In this document: positions 44,581 through 52,957 of the stretch, in pieces
Position numbering within the stretch: position 1 is the first letter of the stretch
How the letters are laid out: each line of letters starts with the position of its first letter
From: Streptomyces barringtoniae
GTDB lineage: Bacteria > Actinomycetota > Actinomycetes > Streptomycetales > Streptomycetaceae
Direction of reading: 5' to 3'
Length of the DNA: 64,000 nt
Assembly: GCF_020819595.1 (NCBI RefSeq)
Contig: NZ_JAJHNP010000024.1
Location: 1-64,000 of the forward strand
Notes under the pieces: generated by a model
Databases searched by the model: none
What the model saw: the letters and a program-made list of their open reading frames with translations, nothing else
What the model was told of the DNA's origin: nothing
Made by a program: the position numbers and the translations under genes

Positions 44581-45005
44581 AGGCCATGGGCTCCGCTTCG
44601 AGGTTCGAGCCTATCGGGACGCATCCCCCGAACAGCGGAAGGGCGGACCGATGTTGTCTTATTTTATTGACGTCTGAGGGTGCATCAGCCCGCGGAACGG
44701 GCCATCCGCACTTGCCAACAGCGTGGCGTGACGGGGGTACGGCCGTACGTGGAATGACGGAATTTCACCGTCCGAACGAGGGTGTTCCACCCGTTCTCGA
44801 CAACCGTTGGACAGCGGTTCGACGGTGATCCGGCGGCGACCGCTCTCAGGGTCCGCCGTCCTCCCCAGGTATGACGCGGCGCTCTCCCGTCCGACCCCAG
44901 TCGGCCTCCGGAACCGGAACAGCGACTGACTACACCCGCGCCCGGCGCCGGGACGATGGAACGGTCCCCATGGAACACACGTCGTCCCGACAGGAGCACC
45001 TTCCC

Positions 45006-45776
45006 GTGACCACCACACCCACCGCCGGCCGGACCACCGCCGTGGCCGCACGCGCCACGGAGCTGTCGAAGATCTACGGGCAGGGTGAGACCCGGGTGGT
45101 CGCCCTGGACCGGGTCTCCGTCGACTTCCGGCAGGCCGAGTTCACCGCGATCATGGGCCCGTCCGGCTCCGGCAAGTCCACGCTGATGCACTGCGTGGCC
45201 GGACTCGACACCTTCTCCTCCGGGTCCGTGCGCATCGGTGACACCGAGCTGGGCTCCCTGAAGGACAAGCAGCTCACCAAGCTCCGCCGGGACAAGATCG
45301 GCTTCATCTTCCAGGCCTTCAACCTGCTGCCGACGCTGACCGCCCTGGAGAACATCACCCTGCCGATGGACATCGCCGGGCGGAAGCCGGACAAGGCCTG
45401 GCTGGACCAGGTGATCGCGATGATCGGCCTGTCCGGGCGGCTCAGCCACCGGCCCGCGCAGCTCTCCGGCGGCCAGCAGCAGCGCGTGGCCGTCGCCCGT
45501 GCCCTCGCCTCCAAGCCCGAGATCATCTTCGGTGACGAGCCGACCGGAAACCTCGACTCGCGCTCCGGCGCCGAGGTCCTCGGCTTCCTGCGCAACTCCG
45601 TGCGCGAGCTCGGCCAGACCGTCGTCATGGTGACCCACGACCCGGTCGCCGCCGCCTACGCCGACCGCGTGGTCTTCCTCGCGGACGGCCGGATCGTCGA
45701 CGAGATGTACGGCCCCACGGCCGACTCCGTCCTCGACCTCATGAAGCAGTTCGACGCGAAGGGCCGTACCAGCTGA
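45006..45776 (+). CDS. ABC transporter ATPase (MacB/LolD type)
   Basis: 256-aa ATPase: Walker A GPSGSGKST, LSGGQQQRVAVARAL signature, Walker B IIFGDEPTGNLDSRS, H-loop MVTHD. This class pairs with FtsX-type permeases for export of peptides, lipids or drugs. GTG 45006 (CAGGAGCACC upstream) places the coding domain at the usual start; an ATG at 44970 lacks a ribosome-binding site. TGATG overlap with the permease. Confidence 0.92.
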   Translation: MTTTPTAGRTTAVAARATELSKIYGQGETRVVALDRVSVDFRQAEFTAIMGPSGSGKSTLMHCVAGLDTFSSGSVRIGDTELGSLKDKQLTKLRRDKIGFIFQAFNLLPTLTALENITLPMDIAGRKPDKAWLDQVIAMIGLSGRLSHRPAQLSGGQQQRVAVARALASKPEIIFGDEPTGNLDSRSGAEVLGFLRNSVRELGQTVVMVTHDPVAAAYADRVVFLADGRIVDEMYGPTADSVLDLMKQFDAKGRTS

Positions 45777-48304
45777 TGTTCCGCACCGCCCTGCGCAACG
45801 TCCTCGCGCACAAGGCCCGGCTGCTGATGACCGTGCTCGCCGTGATGCTCGGCGTGGCCTTCGTCGCCGGGACGCTCGTCTTCACCAACACCATCTCCGA
45901 CGCCTACCAGAAGAGCTCCGCCAAGGGCTTCGACCAGGTCGACGTCGCCGTACGGCCCAAGTACCAGGAGTCCAGGGGCGACCAGGTCGGCAAGCTGTCC
46001 GACCTGACCCGGGCCACGCTGGACAAGGCCGCGAAGGTCCCGGGCGCCGCCTCCGCGACCGGTGTCGTCAGCGGCTTCACCGCCGTCGCCGACAAGGACG
46101 GCAAACTGGCGGGCGGCGACTGGCAGTCCAACGGCGGCAACTACTGGGGCACCAAGGACGCCCGGTACCCGCTGGTCAGCGGCCACGCCCCGCACGGCGC
46201 GGGCGAGGTGCTGCTCGACTCCAAGACCGCCGAGCGCGCCGGCTACCGGGTCGGCGACACCGTGCGCCTGTCCGTGAACGGCCCGGTCCTCACCCCGACC
46301 CTCGCCGGCATCTTCACCACCGACGACGGCAACGTCTCCGCCGGCGGCAGCCTCGCCCTGTTCGACACCCCGACCGCGCAGAAGCTGTTCGGCAAGAAGG
46401 GCACGTACGACGAGATCGACGTCAAGGCCGCGGCCGGCACCAGCCAGACCGCGCTGAAGGCCGGCCTGGACAAGGCCCTGCCCGCGCACCTGGCGGAGAC
46501 CACCACCGGAAAGCAGCTCGCCGACGACCAGGCCAAGCAGATCGCCGACTCCATGAGCGGCCTGAAGCAGGCCCTGCTGGTGTTCGCCGGTATCGCGCTG
46601 TTCGTCGGCACGTTCATCATCGCCAACACCTTCACCATGCTGGTCGCCCAGCGCACCCGCGAACTGGCCCTGCTGCGCGCGGTCGGCGCCTCCCGCCGCC
46701 AGGTGACCCGCTCGGTGCTCATCGAGGCGTTCGCGGTCGGCGCGGTCGCCGGTGTGGCGGGGCTCGCCGCCGGCGTCGGCATCGGCGCGGGCCTGCGCTC
46801 GCTGCTGGGCTCCTTCGGCGCGAGCGTGCCCGACGGGCCGCTGGTGATCAGCCCCGGCACCGTGGTGGCCGCCCTCGCGGTCGGCATCCTCATCACCATG
46901 CTGGCCGCCTGGCTGCCCGGCCGCCGGGCCGCGAAGATCCCGCCGGTGGCGGCGATGAGCAGCGTACACGCCAAGGCCACCACCAAGTCGCTGGTGCTGC
47001 GCAACACGCTCGGCGCGCTGTTCGCGGCGGCCGGCGTCGCGGTGGTCCTCGCGGCCACGTCGATGGACACCGACTCCGCCCAGGGCCCGATGGGCATCGG
47101 CGCGGTCCTGCTCATCATCGGCGTGTTCATCCTGACCCCGCTGCTGTCCCGACCGCTGATCGCGGCCGCCGCCCCGGCCTTGCGTGCCTTCGGTGTCTCG
47201 GGCAAGCTGGCCCGCCAGAACTCGGTGCGCAACCCGCGCCGTACGGCGGCCACCGCCTCCGCGCTGATGATCGGCCTGACCCTGATCACCGGCATGACGG
47301 TGATGGCGGGCAGCCTGCAGACCGCGATCGACAAGATGGCCTCCTCGGCGATCCGCGCGGACTACGTCGTCTCGATGGCCAACCGCTCCCCGCTCTCCCC
47401 GGACGTGGCGACCAGGCTCGCCGCCGCCGACGGCGTCACCGCCAGCAGCCCGCTGCGCAACGCCGAGTCCCGCATCGACGGCAAGACCGAGTTCCTGACC
47501 GGCGTCAACGGCTCGGCCATCGGGAAGCTGACCGACCTGAAGGTGGACGAGGGCACGTTCACGGTGGGCGGCTCGCAGATCGTCGTGGACAAGGACCGGG
47601 CCAAGGAGAACGGCTGGGCGCCCGGTTCGCACGTCACGGCGCACTTCGAGGACGGCCGGTCACGGCAGCTGACCGTCGCCGGCGTCTACGAGGGCAACGA
47701 CATGATCAACGGCATCATGCTCGACAACAAGGTCCTCACCCCGCACCTGAAGGACCCGGCCGACATGCAGGTCATGGTCAAGACGGCGGGCGGCGCCTCC
47801 GAGGCGACGAAGACCCGGCTGACGAAGGTCCTCGGCACCAACCCGGCCATCAAGATCCAGGACAAGCAGGACATCTCCAACAGCATCGCGCAGATCTTCA
47901 CGACGATGCTGAACATGCTCTACGGCCTGCTCGGCATGGCGGTGATCGTCGCTGTCCTCGGGGTCATCAACACCCTGGCCATGTCGGTCTTCGAGCGCGC
48001 CCAGGAGATCGGCATGCTCCGCGCGATCGGCCTGGACCGCAAGGCGGTCAAGCGGATGGTCCGCCTGGAGTCCCTGGTGATCTCCCTGTTCGGCGGGGTG
48101 CTCGGCATCGGCCTGGGCGTGTTCTTCGGCTGGGCGGCCGGTGAGCTGCTGGGCACCAAGATGCCGACGTACGAACTGGTCCTGCCCTGGGGCCGGATGG
48201 CGGTCTTCCTGCTGCTGGCGGGCACGGTCGGCGTCCTCGCCGCGCTGTGGCCGGCCCGGCGCGCGGCCAGGCTGAACATGCTGGCGGCGATCAAGGCCGA
48301 GTAG
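45776..48304 (+). CDS. FtsX-family ABC transporter permease
   Basis: 842-aa permease with a helix near residues 15-35, a large extracytoplasmic domain, three helices around 265-400, then a second copy of the helix/domain/three-helix unit. The paired MacB-PCD-like domains and FtsX helices (VAQRTRELALLRAVGASRRQV, and ERAQEIGMLRAIGLDRKAV) show the duplicated design common in actinobacteria. Forms an exporter with 45006-45776; cargo unknown. A perfect 11-bp terminator follows. Confidence 0.92.
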   Translation: MFRTALRNVLAHKARLLMTVLAVMLGVAFVAGTLVFTNTISDAYQKSSAKGFDQVDVAVRPKYQESRGDQVGKLSDLTRATLDKAAKVPGAASATGVVSGFTAVADKDGKLAGGDWQSNGGNYWGTKDARYPLVSGHAPHGAGEVLLDSKTAERAGYRVGDTVRLSVNGPVLTPTLAGIFTTDDGNVSAGGSLALFDTPTAQKLFGKKGTYDEIDVKAAAGTSQTALKAGLDKALPAHLAETTTGKQLADDQAKQIADSMSGLKQALLVFAGIALFVGTFIIANTFTMLVAQRTRELALLRAVGASRRQVTRSVLIEAFAVGAVAGVAGLAAGVGIGAGLRSLLGSFGASVPDGPLVISPGTVVAALAVGILITMLAAWLPGRRAAKIPPVAAMSSVHAKATTKSLVLRNTLGALFAAAGVAVVLAATSMDTDSAQGPMGIGAVLLIIGVFILTPLLSRPLIAAAAPALRAFGVSGKLARQNSVRNPRRTAATASALMIGLTLITGMTVMAGSLQTAIDKMASSAIRADYVVSMANRSPLSPDVATRLAAADGVTASSPLRNAESRIDGKTEFLTGVNGSAIGKLTDLKVDEGTFTVGGSQIVVDKDRAKENGWAPGSHVTAHFEDGRSRQLTVAGVYEGNDMINGIMLDNKVLTPHLKDPADMQVMVKTAGGASEATKTRLTKVLGTNPAIKIQDKQDISNSIAQIFTTMLNMLYGLLGMAVIVAVLGVINTLAMSVFERAQEIGMLRAIGLDRKAVKRMVRLESLVISLFGGVLGIGLGVFFGWAAGELLGTKMPTYELVLPWGRMAVFLLLAGTVGVLAALWPARRAARLNMLAAIKAE

Positions 48305-48320
48305 CGGTGGTACGACGGTG

Positions 48321-48349
48321 AAGGGGGGCCCGGGAAAAGGGCCCCCCTT
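48321..48349. terminator. Bidirectional terminator
   Basis: AAGGGGGGCCC (48321-48331) / GGGCCCCCCTT (48339-48349), perfect 11-bp stem with loop GGGAAAA, between the converging permease and methyltransferase genes. Confidence 0.85.
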
Positions 48350-48363
48350 CTGCCGTACCCGGG

Positions 48364-49656
48364 TCAGGTGTTCCAGGTGCGGGTGCGCAGCGGCAGCCCG
48401 GACACGCCCGACTCCGGGCTGCGGACCGCCAGGACCTGGTTGACGCCGATCCGGTTGCGTTCGAAGGCGAGCGCCGAGGCGGCCATGTACAGCCGCCAGA
48501 CGCGGGCCCGGCCGGGGCTGGTGAGGCGGACCGCGCGGCCCCACTCCCCCTCCAGGTTGGCGACCCACCGGCGCAGGGTGCGGGCGTAGTGCTCGCGCAG
48601 GGACTCCACGTCGCGCACCTCGAACCCGGCGAGCTCCAGCTGGGTGACGGTGCTGCCGATGGGGGCGAGTTCGCCGTCCGGGAAGACGTAGGCGTCGATG
48701 AACTCGTCCACGGAGTACGCCGTTTCGTCGCGCTGGGGGCGGCGGGCGATCTGGTGGTTGAGCAGCCGCCCGCCGGGCTTGAGCAGGTCGTGCAACCGGC
48801 GGGCGTACTCCAGATAGCGTGCGGCGCCGACGTGCTCCGCCATGCCGATGGAGGAGATGGCGTCGAAGGGGCCGTCCGTCACGTCCCGGTAGTCCTGGAC
48901 CCTGATCTCCACCCGGTCGGTCAGCCCCTCGTCGGCGACGCGCTTGCGGGCGTATGCCGCCTGCTCCTGCGACAGGGTGACCCCGACGACGTTCACGCCG
49001 TGCTCGCGGGCCGCGTGGACGGCCATCGAGCCCCAGCCGCAGCCGACGTCCAGCAGCCGCTGACCAGGGGTCAGCCCGAGTTTGACGCAGACGAGTTCGA
49101 GCTTGTCGCGCTGGGCGGTCTCCAGGGTTCCGCCGTCCTCCCAGTAGGCGCAGGAGTACACCATGGAGGAGCCGAGGACGATCTCGTAGAAGTCGTTGCC
49201 GACGTCGTAGTGGTGGCTGATGGCCTGCCTGTCGGTGCGCCGGGTGTGCAGATGCCGGCGCGCCCTGCGGACCTCCTCGCGCGGCGGGGCGGGCGGGAGC
49301 GGGGGCCCGGCCAGCCTCAGCAGCTCGCGGGCGGCGGCCCGGACGGCGGGGTCGCGCAGGGCCTGCAGAACGCCGGGGGCGTCCTCGCCGCGCTCCCACA
49401 CCAGTCCGGCCAGGGCCTCGAGCGCGGTGTACAGGTCGCCCTCGATGTCCAGGTCGCCGGCGACCCACGCGCGGACGAGGCCCAGCTCGCCCGGTTTGAA
49501 CAGCATGCGGCGCAGGGCCCGGCGGTTGCGTACGACGAGCGCCGGCGCACCCGGCGGCCCGGCCTGCGACCCGTCCCAGGCACGGATCCGTAGCGGGAGC
49601 GGGGTTCCCAGCAGCTGCTCGGCAAGACTCCTCAGCCGCGACGCGGCGTCGGCCAT
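48364..49656 (-). CDS. Cyclopropane-fatty-acyl-phospholipid synthase-type methyltransferase
   Basis: 430-aa SAM-dependent enzyme acting on lipid acyl chains. SAM motif I is LLDVGCGWGSMAVHAA; the family block ISHHYDVGNDFYEIVLG precedes it; SSIGMAEHVG follows with the bicarbonate-binding Glu region, and MYSCAYW-like MVYSCAYWED is present. The N-terminal extension (about 120 aa) is normal for actinobacterial members. ATG 49656 has GGAGGTGTGCGCC upstream. Confidence 0.92.
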   Translation of the reverse strand: MADAASRLRSLAEQLLGTPLPLRIRAWDGSQAGPPGAPALVVRNRRALRRMLFKPGELGLVRAWVAGDLDIEGDLYTALEALAGLVWERGEDAPGVLQALRDPAVRAAARELLRLAGPPLPPAPPREEVRRARRHLHTRRTDRQAISHHYDVGNDFYEIVLGSSMVYSCAYWEDGGTLETAQRDKLELVCVKLGLTPGQRLLDVGCGWGSMAVHAAREHGVNVVGVTLSQEQAAYARKRVADEGLTDRVEIRVQDYRDVTDGPFDAISSIGMAEHVGAARYLEYARRLHDLLKPGGRLLNHQIARRPQRDETAYSVDEFIDAYVFPDGELAPIGSTVTQLELAGFEVRDVESLREHYARTLRRWVANLEGEWGRAVRLTSPGRARVWRLYMAASALAFERNRIGVNQVLAVRSPESGVSGLPLRTRTWNT

Positions 49657-49910
49657 GGCGCACACCTCCAAGACGAGATCCCGGATGCCGGTAACCACGT
49701 AAACACCGTTGGCCGTTCGGCGCAGTCCCGCAAAGGAGTTACAACCGAGCAAAATAGTTGCATATGCCATGCAGATGGGGCGCGGAGTGTGCGGGAAGCA
49801 CCGCCCGTCGGTCAAGTCACGACTTGCAGGGGCATGACGCGCCTGAGGGAACCGGGCCGTAATGGATGACGTACCCGGCTTCCCCCTCTCCGCAACGGAT
49901 GTGCATTGCC

Positions 49911-50558
49911 ATGGTTCGTCTCTCCAAGTTCCAGCGCCTGACCCTGCTCGCCGCCTCGACGACGGTGATCACCGCAGGTGGGCTGTCGGCCGGCAGCGCG
50001 TTCGCCGCCCCGGCGGCTCCGCACACCGCCGCCGTCACCACCGCAGGCCACCCCGATGCCGCCCCCCGGTGGAAGCAGATCACCGACAGCCCGAGCGGCA
50101 TCACCGTCCGGCTCCCGGGAAAGCCCGTGGTGCAGAAGTACAGCGCGCACGGGGTCAACAGCCGCTCCTACCTGGTGCCGACCGGATACGGGGCCATGGG
50201 CTTCTCGGTCTTCGACGGGCCCGGCAAGGCCCCGGACAAGCCGTGGGACCTGAAGACGGGTCTCAAGGGCGCGGTGGACGGCTACAACAGCGGCGATGTC
50301 GGCGCCAGGCTGCGCAGCACCGACGTCCATGACGGCACCAAGGACGGCGACCACTATCTGGAGGCCAGGCTCGTCGGCGCCGACGGCAGGACGGGGCACA
50401 TCCGCATGGTCGACCACGGTGAGCAGGCGATGATGGTCATGATCGTCGGCACCGACGACCAGCGGCACGCCGTCGACCAGGACTACCGGCAGGTGCTCGA
50501 CAGCATCAAGGCCCCGGAGCACGGCCCCCGGGCCGAGGGCTCCGCCGTGTCCATCTGA
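49911..50558 (+). CDS. Secreted protein, unknown
   Basis: 215 aa with a Sec signal peptide (VRLSKFQRLTLLAASTTV...GSAFA) and a compact exported domain: WKQITDSPSGITVRLPGKPV, SYLVPTGYGAMGFSVFDG, GYNSGDVGARLRSTDV and a C-terminal MMVMIVGTDDQRHAVDQDYRQVLDSIK. It resembles small lipoprotein-like domains that look at membrane or wall stress, but no named family is recognised. Start could be 49899 instead. Confidence 0.7.
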   Translation: MVRLSKFQRLTLLAASTTVITAGGLSAGSAFAAPAAPHTAAVTTAGHPDAAPRWKQITDSPSGITVRLPGKPVVQKYSAHGVNSRSYLVPTGYGAMGFSVFDGPGKAPDKPWDLKTGLKGAVDGYNSGDVGARLRSTDVHDGTKDGDHYLEARLVGADGRTGHIRMVDHGEQAMMVMIVGTDDQRHAVDQDYRQVLDSIKAPEHGPRAEGSAVSI

Positions 50559-50566
50559 CCGGAGTG

Positions 50567-50600
50567 CGTCCCCGGCCCCGGCGGGCCGGGGCCGGGGACG
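50567..50600. terminator. Perfect 16-bp hairpin
   Basis: CGTCCCCGGCCCCGGC (50567-50582) / GCCGGGGCCGGGGACG (50585-50600). Directly after the secreted-protein gene and before a second, longer hairpin. Confidence 0.8.
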
Positions 50601-50601
50601 C

Positions 50602-50655
50602 ACACGCCGAAGGGGCCGCCCGCACCACGGATGGCAGGCGGCCCCTTCGGCGTGT
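50602..50655. terminator. Perfect 19-bp hairpin
   Basis: ACACGCCGAAGGGGCCGCC (50602-50620) / GGCGGCCCCTTCGGCGTGT (50637-50655) with a 16-base loop, between the converging secreted-protein and ndh genes. Two such long hairpins back to back should stop transcription from both sides. Confidence 0.85.
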
Positions 50656-50669
50656 TCAGCCGGCCCGGG

Positions 50670-52049
50670 TCAGGAGGCCTTGGCCTTCTCCTCGGTCTTG
50701 GCGGCAGCGACCGGTGCGGGCTTCGCGGCCTCGTAGAACTCCTCGCGCGGGTTCTCCATGGCGCCCAGGGAGACGACCTCGCGCTTGAGGAACATGCCGA
50801 GCGTCCAGTCGGCGAAGATGCGGATCTTGCGGTTCCAGGTCGGCATCGCCATGCCGTGGTAGCCACGGTGCATGTACCAGGCGAGGCGGCCCTTGAGCTT
50901 GATCTTCATCTTGCCCATGACGATCATCGCCACGCCCTTGTGCAGGCCGAGACCGGCCACCGCACCCTTGTTGGCGTGCTCGTACTCCTTCTGCGGGAAG
51001 CCCCGCATGCCGGAGACCACGTTGTCGCCGAGCACCTTGGCCTGGCGCAGCGCGTGCTGGGCGTTGGGCGGGCACCAGGCGTTCTCGTTGCCCGCCTTGC
51101 GGCCGACGAGGTCCGGGACCTGCGCGTTGTCACCGGCGGCCCAGATGTAGTCCGTGCCCTTGACCTGGAGCGTGGGCTCGCAGTCGACGTGGCCGCGCGG
51201 GCCGAGCGGCAGACCGTAGCGGGACAGGGCCGGGTTCGGCTTGACGCCGGCGGTCCACACGATCGTGTTGGAGTCGACCTCGAGGCCGTTCTTCAGCACC
51301 ACGTGGCCGTCGACGCAGGAGTCCATGGAGGTGGAGAGGTAGATCTCCACGCCGCGGCCCTCGAGGTGCTCCTTGCCGTACTGGCCAAGCTTGGGGCCGA
51401 CCTCGGGGAGGATCTTGTCGGCGGCGTCGACGAGGATGAAGCGCATGTCCTCGCGGGACACGTTCTTGTAGTACTTGGCCGCGTCCCGGGCCATGTCCTC
51501 GACCTCGCCGATGGTCTCCGCACCCGCGAAGCCACCGCCGATGAAGACGAAGGTGAGCGCCTTGCGGCGGATCTCCTCGTCGGTCGTGGAGTCGGCCTTG
51601 TCCAGCTGCTCCAGCACGTGGTTGCGCAGGCCGATGGACTCCTCGATGCCCTTCATGCCGATGCCCTGCTCGGCGAGGCCGGGGATCGGGAAGGTGCGGG
51701 AGACGGCGCCGAGCGCGATGACGAGGTAGTCGAAGGGCAGCTCGTACGCCTCGCCGACCAGCGGGGCGATCGTGGCGACCTTGCGGTCCTGGTCGATGGT
51801 GGTGACCCGACCGGTGAGGACCTCCGCCTTCGGCAGCACGCGCCGCAGCGGGACGACGACGTGGCGAGGGGAGATGTTGCCGGCGGCGGCTTCGGGGAGG
51901 AAGGGCTGGTAGGTCATGTACGACCGGGGGTCGACGACCGTGACGGTCGCCTCGCCGTAGCGCATCTTCTTGAGAATGCGCCGAGCTGCGTACAGGCCTA
52001 CGTACCCACCGCCTACTACGAGGATCCTGGGACGCTCCGTGGTGCTCAT
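50670..52049 (-). CDS. ndh: Type II NADH dehydrogenase
   Basis: 459-aa single-subunit NADH:quinone oxidoreductase: FAD motif VVGGGYVGLYAARRI at the N-terminus, NADH motif VFIGGGFAGAETIGEV, the second FAD segment IWAAGDNAQVP, and an amphipathic C-terminal part that binds the membrane, ending in an Ala/Lys-rich tail. Oxidises NADH without proton pumping. ATG 52049; no clear ribosome-binding site. A Rex-type operator sits 320 bp upstream. Confidence 0.93.
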   Translation of the reverse strand: MSTTERPRILVVGGGYVGLYAARRILKKMRYGEATVTVVDPRSYMTYQPFLPEAAAGNISPRHVVVPLRRVLPKAEVLTGRVTTIDQDRKVATIAPLVGEAYELPFDYLVIALGAVSRTFPIPGLAEQGIGMKGIEESIGLRNHVLEQLDKADSTTDEEIRRKALTFVFIGGGFAGAETIGEVEDMARDAAKYYKNVSREDMRFILVDAADKILPEVGPKLGQYGKEHLEGRGVEIYLSTSMDSCVDGHVVLKNGLEVDSNTIVWTAGVKPNPALSRYGLPLGPRGHVDCEPTLQVKGTDYIWAAGDNAQVPDLVGRKAGNENAWCPPNAQHALRQAKVLGDNVVSGMRGFPQKEYEHANKGAVAGLGLHKGVAMIVMGKMKIKLKGRLAWYMHRGYHGMAMPTWNRKIRIFADWTLGMFLKREVVSLGAMENPREEFYEAAKPAPVAAAKTEEKAKAS

Positions 52050-52187
52050 GCCATCGAGTATCCACCCGCGGATGGGGGGTCGCTCGTGCGCCCCTTCACA
52101 AGCTCCGACAGGGCCTGTGCTACACTGCGCGGCCCGCGTGACGCAGATCATGACCGGCGAGGGGAACCGCGGCACCCTTTGGGTCGT

Positions 52188-52193
52188 TGTCAA
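52188..52193 (-). promoter_or_regulatory. Possible -35 element for ndh
   Basis: TTGACA on the minus strand (52193-52188), about 140 bp before ndh; the -10 region is not convincing. Confidence 0.25.
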
Positions 52194-52368
52194 GGCCGCG
52201 TGAGCTGCCTCTCTCGGTGACGGACGGGGGCGTGAGTCGCCCGAAACACCTCCGTCGACACGCGATCCGAAGGTGCCGTACACCACCAATCTGAACATGT
52301 TCAAGGGCCCCTTGGCACCCTGAAAGGGTCAACGGACCGCCTTCCGCGCCCCGACCTGGCCGAAATCC

Positions 52369-52387
52369 TTGTGAAGAACTTCACGAA
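52369..52387. promoter_or_regulatory. Rex-like redox operator upstream of ndh
   Basis: TTGTGAA-GAAC-TTCACGAA matches the actinobacterial Rex site (TTGTGAA-N4-TTCACAA) except for one base. Rex senses NADH/NAD+ and represses respiratory genes in Streptomyces, so control of ndh is plausible. It lies in the 559-bp gap 52050-52608 between ndh and the secreted-protein gene, in which I see no gene; a related half-site TTCACAA is at 52095-52101. Confidence 0.55.
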
Positions 52388-52608
52388 GGTTTTCGACGCG
52401 ACGTCATCGCGAGGCCCGAAGGATGCCCGACGGGCGGCCCGGAGGCTGCTCAAACGTTATCCGACCTGCTCAGCAGTGGCTACCCATCAGTAACAAATGA
52501 GAGCCGGACAACAGGGCTTCACCCGGCCGGACCGCTGGGCGGGCCCGTGTTCACCCGGTCGGTCACACACCGCGCGATGCAGGGCAGAGTGGCACATAGC
52601 GTGCCTGC

Positions 52609-52890
52609 ATGAGCACTTCACAGACGGCCTTCAAGAAGGCCCTTTCGCGAATAGGCGCGGTCGGCGCGGTCCTGGGTGTCGCCCTCGCGGCGGGAACCGC
52701 CACGGCCGCCTCCGCCGTCGCCGCGGCCCCCGCCACTCACCTCACCGCCAAGGCCGCCGCCCCCGCAGGCGGCCATGACGAGCACGGGGGCTCCGGCGGC
52801 CACGACGAGCACCGGGGCTCCGGCGGGCACCACGACTCCGATGACGACGACGGGGGGTGCGAAGGCCTCATCGTCCTGCTCTGCAACTGA
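52609..52890 (+). CDS. Small secreted His/Asp-rich protein
   Basis: 93 aa. Signal peptide (residues 1-40, AALSRIGAVGAVLGVALAAG-type core, cut near AASA), then two GHDEH-GSG repeats, GHHDSDDDD and a C-terminal CEGLIVLLC. About 20 acidic or His residues in 35 suggest metal binding (zinc, nickel or copper), and the two Cys may form a terminal loop. No family recognised. Possible target of metal stress; no linked regulator. Confidence 0.75.
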   Translation: MSTSQTAFKKALSRIGAVGAVLGVALAAGTATAASAVAAAPATHLTAKAAAPAGGHDEHGGSGGHDEHRGSGGHHDSDDDDGGCEGLIVLLCN

Positions 52891-52918
52891 CGGCCGGCCC
52901 GCTCGGGCCCAGGCGACG

Positions 52919-52949
52919 GGCCCCGTTCCTCCCCAGGAGGACCGGGGCC
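52919..52949. terminator. Bidirectional terminator
   Basis: GGCCCCGTTCCTCC (52919-52932) / GGAGGACCGGGGCC (52936-52949), one mismatch, three-base loop, between the secreted-protein and the Ppx-type gene. Confidence 0.8.
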
Positions 52950-52957
52950 GCTCCACG

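Noticed and set aside
44494..44700. Integration (att) site or island at bldA
   Set aside because: No integrase, direct-repeat end or foreign base composition was seen around the tRNA.
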